Assembly: GCA_945873505.1 (NCBI GenBank)
Contig: CAMCDQ010000011.1
Location: forward strand, 1-49,891
Direction: 5' to 3'
DNA length: 49,891 nt
Source of the DNA: Chitinophaga pinensis
GTDB taxonomy: Bacteria; Bacteroidota; Bacteroidia; Flavobacteriales; Flavobacteriaceae
The notes beneath the pieces are model-generated. The model did no database searches, was not told where the DNA came from, and saw only the letters and a program-made list of their open reading frames with translations. This document shows positions 1-7,218 of this stretch, in pieces. The stretch's first letter is position 1, and the number at the start of each line of letters is the position of its first letter. Both the position numbers and the translations under genes were made by a program.

Positions 1-300
1 GAAGTGATAACTATTAAAGATGCCGTGTTCAAAAATGGAGGAATAAATGGGGCTGACTTTGCACTATTGAATGCTGATGATAAAGATGATATATTTAGCC
101 TGGTCGAGGTTCAGCGAGGTGAACCAGAGCTTCCTTTATTAAGACCTCAAGAAGAAAATCGTGCTTTCAAGGGTAGCGCTCAAGGAACCAAATATAGCAA
201 AGGCGAAAACGCCGTTGAGGGTGATAAAGAAAAGAAAGGGAAAAGAGAGGATAAAGAGGAAAAAAGGGACAAGAGAAAAAAAGATAAAAGTAATAATTAG
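1..300 (+). CDS. C-terminal end of a putative glycoside hydrolase of the PUL (paralogue 1, truncated by window start)
   Basis: The reading frame is open from base 1 and stops at 298-300, so only about the last 99 residues are visible. The segment ADFALLNADDKDDIFSLVEV matches the C-terminal module of three complete proteins in this window (SDFSLVNEDIEDDVFHMIEI at 305-2080, SNFMLVNTDNIDDIFHGIEV at 4397-6400, SDFILVNTDSIDDVFNGIEV at 25583-27334). It is therefore the end of a fourth family member. That module is probably a beta-sandwich that ends the protein. Unlike the others it continues into a tail of about 50 residues whose last 25 are almost all Lys, Arg, Glu and Asp. I do not recognise this tail. 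The next gene starts 4 bases downstream, so the two are very likely co-transcribed. The catalytic part lies outside the window. Confidence 0.8.
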   Translation, partial: EVITIKDAVFKNGGINGADFALLNADDKDDIFSLVEVQRGEPELPLLRPQEENRAFKGSAQGTKYSKGENAVEGDKEKKGKREDKEEKRDKRKKDKSNN

Positions 301-304
301 TTTT

Positions 305-2080
305 ATGAAACTTAAAAGAACTAAAAAAGGGGTTATTCTATTATTATTTTTATTAGGACTTTCTCAATTGATTTTTTCACAAAAAAAGGGAAATGATATA
401 AAAGATTTTGAGCGCCCACAGTGGGCGGGTTTCTTTACTAATTGTAAAAATGAAAAGATAGATACAGAGCGGTTTCCTTTCATTAAAGGGGCTGCCGATA
501 GAGTTAAGTGGGCTGACATAGAGACAAGCCCCGAGGTGTATGACTGGTCGAAAATGGATTCTCAAATCCGTAATGCCGTAAAGGGGAAGTATTATTACTA
601 TTTCGTCTTATGGACGGGACCTCATTCTCCTGAATGGATTTATGAACAAGGGGTTCCCAAAGTGGCTGTAAAAGGTGGCAAGGGAAAAGATTTTTTTCCC
701 TATTACCTCGATCCAAACTACATCAATTACTTCCATCGTTTTATCGGCAAGCTGGCGGATCACATTGCCTCGCTTCCTGAGAAAGATAGAAACGTCTTTG
801 CATTTATTCAGCCGGCTTTTGGTTCGACGGGTGATAGACAACTTTACAAAGGCACACCCATTGACCAGAAATATAAAATTAGCGCGCAGCAATATTTAGA
901 GTTTTGCAGCGGAGCTACGAAACGGTTCTACGAAGCCTTCGATAAGCCAGAACTCAAACATATCCGATTCCTATTTAATGTGGATAATGAAAGTAATCCT
1001 GAAGTATTGAAGGGTACTAAGGCTGCAAAAGAAGGGGAACTTCTTTACGCAAATTGGCTTCGCCAAAACTATCCTATTGAACTCCGAAAACAGCAATTTA
1101 CCATTGCAATTGGTTATCAGACCAATGGTGAAATAATCCAAGATAATGAACTTCGCCCTACTTTTTTCGGCCTGAAAGGCAAGAAACCGGAGTTTGTGCG
1201 CGGCGAGTTTTCTAAATTTGGGCAAGCTGGAATATTTCAGGAAAATCCGGTTTGGAATTATTATTGGACCGCTATTTCGACCGTCGATAGAGGACTTGAT
1301 CTTTGGGAGGTTGATTATAATATTGTAAAAACAGGACAATATGATGAAGGTTTTGCCTTCGCTAGTCGGTATTCTTATTACAAACAACCACAGACCAGCC
1401 CGTATGCCTTTATCGCCCTTCGTGATGTGCTCGATAGTGCCGATTCTGTTCGCTTTCCTGAGGGAAAATATGGGAAGGCTGAACAGAGCAACGCAGAACG
1501 GGTAAATAAAATTGAAGCGGAATTCAATAAATACGGAGCAAAAGTCGGTGATTTGCATGCTGCTACTTCCCTATCGGGATCCAATTATCTCTATGAAGCC
1601 AAGGCGATGAACGATGTAGGATTCGAGCTCATTGCCAGAAACTATAGCCGATTTATTACACAGATCAATGCGAATGAAACCAGTGTCGGATTATGGCGGG
1701 TTGGCCACACGAATCAACCCTATGGTCGCTATGCGCGAGCTTTTGAAAATTCAAGTGGGCGGAACAGAATGTATTTTGATCTGGATGACAATTTTCTATC
1801 AATGAAAGATAAGGAGCCAATCACTTTGAAAATAATCTATCTGGATAACGGTATTGGGAAATTCTCTGTTCGTTATGATTCCTCATCCAATACGGACAAA
1901 ACCGCAGTTACCATCACCAAAGCCAACAGTGGCAATTGGGTAAGCAAAAGTATCGCCATCGCCGATGGGGTGTTTGCCAATAAAGGTCCAAAAAATAGCG
2001 ATTTCTCCTTGGTGAATGAGGATATTGAGGACGACGTTTTTCATATGATTGAAATTATGAAGAGCAACCCGAAAAATTAA
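305..2080 (+). CDS. Putative secreted glycoside hydrolase (paralogue 2), altered putative acid/base site
   Basis: A 591-residue protein if started at ATG 305, which gives a signal peptide (Lys/Arg-rich start, hydrophobic run, LIFSQ). The frame is open further upstream, but that part would overlap the previous gene and does not look like a signal. It aligns along its length with the proteins at 4397-6400 and 25583-27334: an N-terminal region with DRVKWADIETSPEVYDWS, a WIYEQGVPKV motif, a (beta/alpha)-barrel-like middle and the shared C-terminal module. The paralogues read TGDE where this one reads TGDR (Arg178). If that Glu is the acid/base, this copy has lost it. Glu301 (RGEF) aligns with the candidate nucleophile of the others (AAEMD). 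The gene has clearly more G+C than its neighbours: hand counts give 29/60 at 901-960 and 35/60 at 1681-1740, against 20/60 at 5221-5280. No T9SS tail. Family membership by internal comparison is firm; enzymatic activity is inferred. Confidence 0.75.
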   Translation: MKLKRTKKGVILLLFLLGLSQLIFSQKKGNDIKDFERPQWAGFFTNCKNEKIDTERFPFIKGAADRVKWADIETSPEVYDWSKMDSQIRNAVKGKYYYYFVLWTGPHSPEWIYEQGVPKVAVKGGKGKDFFPYYLDPNYINYFHRFIGKLADHIASLPEKDRNVFAFIQPAFGSTGDRQLYKGTPIDQKYKISAQQYLEFCSGATKRFYEAFDKPELKHIRFLFNVDNESNPEVLKGTKAAKEGELLYANWLRQNYPIELRKQQFTIAIGYQTNGEIIQDNELRPTFFGLKGKKPEFVRGEFSKFGQAGIFQENPVWNYYWTAISTVDRGLDLWEVDYNIVKTGQYDEGFAFASRYSYYKQPQTSPYAFIALRDVLDSADSVRFPEGKYGKAEQSNAERVNKIEAEFNKYGAKVGDLHAATSLSGSNYLYEAKAMNDVGFELIARNYSRFITQINANETSVGLWRVGHTNQPYGRYARAFENSSGRNRMYFDLDDNFLSMKDKEPITLKIIYLDNGIGKFSVRYDSSSNTDKTAVTITKANSGNWVSKSIAIADGVFANKGPKNSDFSLVNEDIEDDVFHMIEIMKSNPKN

Positions 2081-2122
2081 AAAAGAGGCTGTTTCAATTT
2101 TATTTTGAATAGTCTCTTTTTT
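2079..2122 (+). terminator. Rho-independent terminator after paralogue 2
   Basis: An imperfect hairpin starts at the stop codon. The arm AAAAAGAG plus TTTCAA pairs with TTGAA plus CTCTTTTTT, with a T-rich 3' side. It ends the transcript of the first two genes and separates them from the independently promoted unit at 2479. Confidence 0.7.
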
Positions 2123-2239
2123 AGTTCGTAAAAATCAATTTGAATACTATTTTTTCAATAAATACATCATGATTTGTACTGAAATAAACAAAAAAGTTTT
2201 GTTTTTCGATTTATTTAATTAGCTGAATCTATAAATGAA

Positions 2240-2275
2240 ACAAATCTATACTACAAATGAGACTATTTGAAACTA
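2240..2275 (+). promoter_or_regulatory. 36-base operator-like motif, copy A (candidate regulator binding site)
   Basis: This begins ACAAAT and contains ACTACAAA (2250-2257), four bases, then ACTATTTG (2262-2269). The same layout is found without gaps at 7019-7054 before susC and at 29178-29213 (minus strand) before the T9SS cargo gene. A third ACTA occurs at 2272. The ACT-type half sites are 12 bases apart, about one helical turn, which suits an AraC-type domain binding direct repeats. The motif ends 203 bases before the ATG of the GH-D gene. The binding protein is inferred to be the regulator at 12898-17016. Confidence 0.6.
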
Positions 2276-2294
2276 TAAAAAAAAAGGTCTATAG

Positions 2295-2302
2295 TAAATT
2301 TG
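2295..2302 (+). promoter_or_regulatory. -7 promoter box TAAATTTG
   Basis: TAAATTTG fits the Bacteroidota -7 consensus TAnnTTTG. It lies 25 bases after the TTTG of motif A, the same spacing (25-26) as at the other two motif copies. Transcription would start near 2309, giving a leader of about 170 bases before the ATG at 2479. The leader contains AAAGGAGG at 2313-2320, unusual for this phylum, followed by a TTG-started mini-ORF (2330-2377) whose reality is doubtful. Confidence 0.55.
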
Positions 2303-2478
2303 TAACCAATTTAAAGGAGGATAGAACATTTGAGTTTTATAACAATTACAAAAATAATATTTGAATTTTTAATCTAATTTAAATTTGTATGATAAAGTTA
2401 AACTTGTTTTCAATCCCTTTGACAAAAGCTAAAACCAAATTAAAATACATATTCATAAAATTAAATTAAATAAATAAA

Positions 2479-4329
2479 ATGACAAGAAAAATTAAAAAAA
2501 CTGTTGCAACGCTTTCAATACTATTTTTAAACGTTTTAATATCTTTTGCCGGAACAAATCAGCAATGGAAAGAGATTAAGGTTGATGTAAAGGCTAACGG
2601 TAAAGTATCGACTTCCAATAGTGTAAAAAAAATTGAGAATGGCTTTCAGCAGTTGTCGATAACATTATCCAACAAAGGAAATAAAACAATTACAATTGAA
2701 AGAATCTCTGTTAATATTCCGATTGAAGCCCAATTATCCGACAACTTAGACATAGTTTTTGGAGGAAGTTGTATGGGGCGTACTCCTTTACTTAAACAGA
2801 AAATAGGCAGTCAAACTAATCGTAGTTCGAGTAATATGTATGAAATGTTACGATTATCTGACGGTCAATATTTATTTGCAGGTGCAACTTCTTGGAGAAT
2901 ATTTATGCCAAATTTCACATTAAAACAAGGTGCTTTCGAAGTATGGTCTGATGGAGAAGGCAAACAACTAAAACCAGGCCAGACCATACAATACGAACAA
3001 ATTGTGCTTAGACGTGCTAACAACTGGCTTGAATTACTGGATCAATTTGGAACGGCGATTGCTGCCGAAAATAAAATTACCAAGCTCAAACCCGCTGATT
3101 TCAAGGGTTGGGCAACTTGGGATTATTATGGTAGAGTATTCACTCCAAAAGATATTTATGGTAATATGGACCAATTGAATCAATTGGCACCCGAGGTAAA
3201 TATGATTCAAATTGATGGCGGATGGTGGACTGAAAGAGGAGATTATAAAACGGTGCACTCAGGTCTTTTACCTGGCGGTGTCAAGGAGATTGTTAGCCGA
3301 ATTACGGCCGAAGGAAAAACTCCCGGAATACATTTTGATGGATTTAGAGGGGATGAAGCATCTGAAATATATAAAGCACATCCAGAATACTTCCTGCATG
3401 ATCAAGATGGAAAGTTGGTGGTCGAAGAGAATGAAAAATCAGACAAAGTGATGCGTTATATTTACTTCGATTACTCCCATCCAGGAGCAAGAGCACATAT
3501 CGCAGATTGCATCAAAAACATGAAGGATAATTGGGGAATTCGTTATTTCAAGGTGGATTTTATGCGTTACGGCCTCGAGAATGACACCAAACTTAGGAAC
3601 AAACATGTTAAAAGTTTTAAAGCCTACGACCCAACAATCACTGGGGTAGAACGTTTTCGTTTGGGAATGAAAACCATGCGTGAAGCCATGGGAGATGATA
3701 TTTATTTCTTGGGCTGTTCTGCTGTTTTTGGCCCAACTATTGGGTTTGTAGATGGAATGCGAACAGGTGGCGATATCAATCCTTTCTACCAAGCTTTTCA
3801 AGAACGTTGTTTAGGTAATCTAAGTAACTTTTACTTGAGTGGTAAAGTATTCAACGGAGATGCTGATTATCTTGTTTTCCGCGAAGCCATAGACGAAGAT
3901 GCAACTGTATCTCAAGAAGATGTAAAACACGGACATAGTATGACCATGAATGAAGCTCAAATGTGGGCCGATTTCAATAAATTATACGGAACTGCCCGTT
4001 TGCAAAGTGATAATTTAATGACACTTCGATCAGAACGTAAAGCATTAGCAAAAGAAGTTTTTGAGTTTCCAGCAATGGAAGAGACTGTGCCATTAGATTT
4101 TTGGCAGCATGGAACTAACAAGCAGGATGCCTTCGAGTTAATAATTGCCCGAAAGGACAAGGACATTTATCTTGGGGTTTTCAATTGGGGTGATAAACCT
4201 AAAGAATATGAATTGAAAGCTTTTGGAAAAACAAGTCCCGTTCTTTTAGAAGGGCGTCATTCTCAAATCATAAAATACGAAGGAAAAAAATCGTTTGAGG
4301 AACTATGCGAGAACATAAAATCGTTATAA
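2479..4329 (+). CDS. Secreted alpha-galactosidase-like glycoside hydrolase (clan GH-D, GH36/GH27-like)
   Basis: 616 residues with an N-terminal signal (ISFAG). An N-terminal beta-sandwich of about 200 residues precedes a (beta/alpha)8 barrel. Barrel motifs typical of clan GH-D are visible: GWATWDYYGR, MIQIDGGWW, then IRYFKVDFMRYG with candidate nucleophile Asp360, and MRTGGDINP with candidate acid/base Asp432. A C-terminal beta domain follows (GVFNWGDKPKEYEL). Family knowledge says such enzymes are retaining exo-hydrolases, most often removing terminal alpha-galactose. The exact substrate cannot be read from sequence, and alpha-N-acetylgalactosaminidase or another GH-D activity is possible. 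The gene is the first of its transcription unit, behind motif A and the -7 box at 2295. The hydrolase at 4397 starts 67 bases after its stop, so they are likely co-transcribed. The signal peptide points to the periplasm or surface. Confidence 0.85.
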   Translation: MTRKIKKTVATLSILFLNVLISFAGTNQQWKEIKVDVKANGKVSTSNSVKKIENGFQQLSITLSNKGNKTITIERISVNIPIEAQLSDNLDIVFGGSCMGRTPLLKQKIGSQTNRSSSNMYEMLRLSDGQYLFAGATSWRIFMPNFTLKQGAFEVWSDGEGKQLKPGQTIQYEQIVLRRANNWLELLDQFGTAIAAENKITKLKPADFKGWATWDYYGRVFTPKDIYGNMDQLNQLAPEVNMIQIDGGWWTERGDYKTVHSGLLPGGVKEIVSRITAEGKTPGIHFDGFRGDEASEIYKAHPEYFLHDQDGKLVVEENEKSDKVMRYIYFDYSHPGARAHIADCIKNMKDNWGIRYFKVDFMRYGLENDTKLRNKHVKSFKAYDPTITGVERFRLGMKTMREAMGDDIYFLGCSAVFGPTIGFVDGMRTGGDINPFYQAFQERCLGNLSNFYLSGKVFNGDADYLVFREAIDEDATVSQEDVKHGHSMTMNEAQMWADFNKLYGTARLQSDNLMTLRSERKALAKEVFEFPAMEETVPLDFWQHGTNKQDAFELIIARKDKDIYLGVFNWGDKPKEYELKAFGKTSPVLLEGRHSQIIKYEGKKSFEELCENIKSL

Positions 4330-4396
4330 GATTTTGGTATTAAGAAAGTTGAAGCGTCTACATCGTCTTAAAAGAGTTTGACTAAAATTTACCTAA

Positions 4397-6400
4397 ATGA
4401 AAAAACAAGTTAAAAACTATTTAATAAACATAATTACATTTATATTCTGGACGCTTTCTGTTCCTGCTCAAAGCACCATTTTACCAGTTAATTCCTATGG
4501 GGTTTGGGACAGATCAAATGCATATGATATTTCAGTTAATACCGATTACAACTATTTGAAAGGAATAAGTGCCGATGTGAACTGGGAAGATGTGCAAGCA
4601 AATAACTCAACTCAATTCGATTGGTCTGAAATTCAAACTATATTACAAACAGCCTACACCAACAATCAGATGGTTAACATAAGCGTAGGAGTTGGCCCCG
4701 ATGCCCCAGGTTGGGTTTACAATAATGGAGTTCCAAGAGTGTTTACAAATGATACACAACATCCAAATTGGATACAATATCCTCATTATTTAGATAGCGA
4801 CTATAAAACGTATTACTATAATATGATAAGTAATTTTGGTACTTTCTTACGAACACTACCTTCAAACTTATTCAGTAAAATTGCCTATGTTCAGGTAAAA
4901 ACGGGATGCACAGGTGATGAAGTTGCTTATAAGGGAACACCCAATAATTCCACTTACATTATTTCTGATAATCAATGGCGTACATTCCGTTTAGATACAT
5001 TCGAGAAATTTAGAGTAGCATTTAACACAGGGAATACTAGCACCCAGATTGGGCTTCTATTTAATAATATTGATCCTGTTGACGAACCTTTAGAATGGCA
5101 ATGGGTAACCACTAATATTACCTATGGATTTGGGACAAAAGGCGGAGCATATGGTAGAGGACACCATCTTTCAGACGAATTAGATTTTAAAACAACTTGG
5201 ACTCCTTATCTCGTTAATCCTCAAGGATTAAAATTGTTTTCTGCTGCCGAAATGGATCAAACTTGGACAAAACCATATTACCAAATTAATGTTCCATTAG
5301 GCTTTTATTGGGGTGCATTAAGCGGACTTAATACTGGTCTTTCCGTTTGGCTCGTTACCCAAAGTGCGTTGCAAGAAGCGCAATCAAGACCAGAATTACA
5401 TGATGTTTTTAAGATGTTTAATAAATATTCCAAACAAGTAAATCCAACAACTGCTGATGCTGCCTATTCTATTTTCCATGAAGGTTTAAATTCTCAAAAT
5501 ACCGTTAAATTTCCCGAAAATATTTATGGTCAAGCCAATAAGCAAAATCAGGCTCGATATACTGCTATTTGTAGTGCCTATGCAAACCGAGGTGCCCAAA
5601 TGAATGATGTGTTTTCGGCTACTCAAGGACAAGTTTATCAGCGTGATAGTCAAACGGGTTATAATGATGCAGGTTGGAATATTGAAGAAGGAAATTACGA
5701 AAGATGGATAACTCAAATAAATCCAGATTTAACATCAATTGGTCTATTCAGAGTAAGAGGTGTTATTAATTCAAGTTCATCTAAATACGACCGTTTTGCT
5801 CGATCTTTTCAAAATAGTAGTGGCAAAAACACCATGTATTTTAAATTTCATTCCGATGTTTTTTCACTTTCAGCTCCTGCGAGTTTAACATTTAAAATTA
5901 CGTGGCTCGATAAAAATCTAAATTCAACTTGGGCACTAAAATATTATAATGCATCTGGCTTACAAACTGCCTTAAATATAACAGGTATTGGTGATAATCA
6001 ATGGAAAACAACTAACGTAACCATACAAAATCCAATTATTAATCAAAATGAAGTTTATGGTTCTAATTTTATGTTGGTAAATACAGATAACATTGATGAT
6101 ATCTTTCATGGTATTGAGGTAGATATTACACGAGCTAATACCTTAAATTCAAATGATTATAATTCCGATAACTCTGAAAATTTAATTTTCCCAAACCCAA
6201 CATCGTCTCTTCTTTATTGGAATAAAAATATTACACCAGATGAAATTATTGTTTATAATTCAACTGGGCAAGTAGTTTTAAACGTCAACAAACCTGAAAA
6301 TAATTCATTTAGCTTACTAAATTTAGAGAAAGGGATTTATTTTGTTGTATTTCTTAAAGAAAAACAAAGGGTGTTAACCAAGAAAATAATTAAAGAATAA
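4397..6400 (+). CDS. Secreted putative glycoside hydrolase (paralogue 3) with T9SS sorting domain
   Basis: 667 residues with a signal peptide (LSVPAQ). The body aligns closely with the 25583-27334 protein: YGVWDRS, NVGPxxPxWxYxNGVP-type segment, VKTGCTGDE with Glu175 as candidate acid/base, RGHHLSDELDF, LFSAAEMDQTW with Glu285 as candidate nucleophile, LSGLNTGLS, NDAGWNIEEGNYERW and the closing module MLVNTDNIDDIFHGIEV. After a Ser/Asn-rich linker the last 75 or so residues form a type A T9SS sorting domain (LIFPNPTSS ... LEKGIYFVVF ... KKIIKE). The protein should therefore be exported through the type IX system and attached to or released from the surface. The barrel-type fold and two-glutamate catalysis are inferred from motif positions. 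I do not recognise a named CAZy family. It is probably in the same unit as the GH-D gene. Confidence 0.75.
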   Translation: MKKQVKNYLINIITFIFWTLSVPAQSTILPVNSYGVWDRSNAYDISVNTDYNYLKGISADVNWEDVQANNSTQFDWSEIQTILQTAYTNNQMVNISVGVGPDAPGWVYNNGVPRVFTNDTQHPNWIQYPHYLDSDYKTYYYNMISNFGTFLRTLPSNLFSKIAYVQVKTGCTGDEVAYKGTPNNSTYIISDNQWRTFRLDTFEKFRVAFNTGNTSTQIGLLFNNIDPVDEPLEWQWVTTNITYGFGTKGGAYGRGHHLSDELDFKTTWTPYLVNPQGLKLFSAAEMDQTWTKPYYQINVPLGFYWGALSGLNTGLSVWLVTQSALQEAQSRPELHDVFKMFNKYSKQVNPTTADAAYSIFHEGLNSQNTVKFPENIYGQANKQNQARYTAICSAYANRGAQMNDVFSATQGQVYQRDSQTGYNDAGWNIEEGNYERWITQINPDLTSIGLFRVRGVINSSSSKYDRFARSFQNSSGKNTMYFKFHSDVFSLSAPASLTFKITWLDKNLNSTWALKYYNASGLQTALNITGIGDNQWKTTNVTIQNPIINQNEVYGSNFMLVNTDNIDDIFHGIEVDITRANTLNSNDYNSDNSENLIFPNPTSSLLYWNKNITPDEIIVYNSTGQVVLNVNKPENNSFSLLNLEKGIYFVVFLKEKQRVLTKKIIKE

Positions 6401-6508
6401 CAGCAGTTACAATAAAAACAATGCAATGGCTTTTTTTAATTTATAAAAGCATTAAACCTTTTTATTTATTGAAAGTCTAAAAAATGTTAACTATAAACAA
6501 ATATAATA

Positions 6509-6856
6509 ATGAAAAAAGTGATTTTCGCAGCTTTATTAGCTGCAAGTTTAAGTGGATTTGCTCAAGAAGCAGGTAAAAAAGGTGGTGCTGATAAAATGTT
6601 GCAAAAAATGACAACAGAATTATCTTTGACAGCAGATCAACAAGCTCTTTTAAAACCAATTGTAGAAGAACAAGTGGCTCTTAAAAAAGACAGCAAGGAA
6701 AATCCAGATCATGCTGATGCCAACAAAGTTAAAGTCAAAGAACTTAATAAAAAAATTAAAGAAGTATTAACTCCTGCGCAATTAGAAATTCAGAAAGCCA
6801 ATATGGAGAAAGCTAAAGCTGAAGGAAATTCTGATAAAAAAGAAGGTAAAGAATAA
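6509..6856 (+). CDS. Small secreted LTxxQ-type protein
   Basis: 115 residues: a signal peptide (LSGFAQ), then a mostly helical, very Lys-rich chain. It carries two related motifs, LSLTADQQALLKPI and VLTPAQLEIQ, which resemble the LTxxQ repeats of Spy/CpxP-like periplasmic proteins. Small proteins like this are frequent in Flavobacteria and their role is not settled; envelope stress or chaperone-like functions are guesses. The gene lies 108 bases after the hydrolase at 4397 and is closed by a terminator at 6881-6910, so it could be the last gene of that unit or have its own promoter. A direct link to the PUL is not shown. Confidence 0.65.
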   Translation: MKKVIFAALLAASLSGFAQEAGKKGGADKMLQKMTTELSLTADQQALLKPIVEEQVALKKDSKENPDHADANKVKVKELNKKIKEVLTPAQLEIQKANMEKAKAEGNSDKKEGKE

Positions 6857-6880
6857 AAACAAAATCATTCAAACATAAAT

Positions 6881-6910
6881 AAACTTCCGGTAAACTGGAA
6901 GTTTTTTTTT
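6881..6910 (+). terminator. Rho-independent terminator
   Basis: AACTTCC pairs with GGAAGTT around a short loop that may itself pair (GT/AC), followed by a run of nine T. It ends the unit with the small secreted protein and isolates the susC promoter region. Confidence 0.8.
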
Positions 6911-7018
6911 GGAGTAAAGTCAATTATTAAATAAATATTTCGCTATTAACATAATTGTATTTTGAGTTTATATTAGCTGTTGTAAAATTCAAATAAATCG
7001 TGGACTGTATAATTTGAG

Positions 7019-7054
7019 ACAAATTCACACTATAAAAGAGACTTTTTGGACTAG
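7019..7054 (+). promoter_or_regulatory. 36-base operator-like motif, copy B, upstream of susC
   Basis: ACAAAT, then ACTATAAA (7029-7036), four bases, ACTTTTTG (7041-7048). It aligns without gaps with copy A (2240-2275) and, at 26 of 36 positions, with copy C (29178-29213). It is 165 bases before the susC ATG. Control of SusC/SusD operons by the local hybrid two-component regulator is the established pattern in Bacteroidota. Assigning this site to that regulator is inference. Confidence 0.6.
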
Positions 7055-7074
7055 CATAAGTCTTCTTAGAAGGT

Positions 7075-7082
7075 TATTTTTG
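7075..7082 (+). promoter_or_regulatory. -7 promoter box TATTTTTG for susC
   Basis: Matches TAnnTTTG and lies 26 bases after the TTTG of motif B. The implied transcript leader is about 130 bases, AT-rich, and I see no recognisable riboswitch in it. Most of the 362-base gap before susC is accounted for by the terminator, motif, box and leader. Confidence 0.55.
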
Positions 7083-7218
7083 ACTTTACAATTAATTATG
7101 TAGTAAGATTAAAATTTTAATATGCCCTCTATAAAGATTTATTTTTTTAAGGTATTTAAATTTTTATATATTCATAAATTGTCAAACAAAACAACTTATT
7201 AATGAACCCAAAAAAAAA

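Noticed and set aside
161..304. Upstream extension of the paralogue 2 frame to 161
   Set aside because: It would overlap the preceding gene almost completely and has no signal-peptide character, whereas ATG 305 begins a clear signal peptide 4 bases after the previous stop.
971..1558. Long antisense frame opposite paralogue 2 (195 codons)
   Set aside because: It lies fully within a gene with clear homology to other proteins in the window, and its translation resembles no protein I know.
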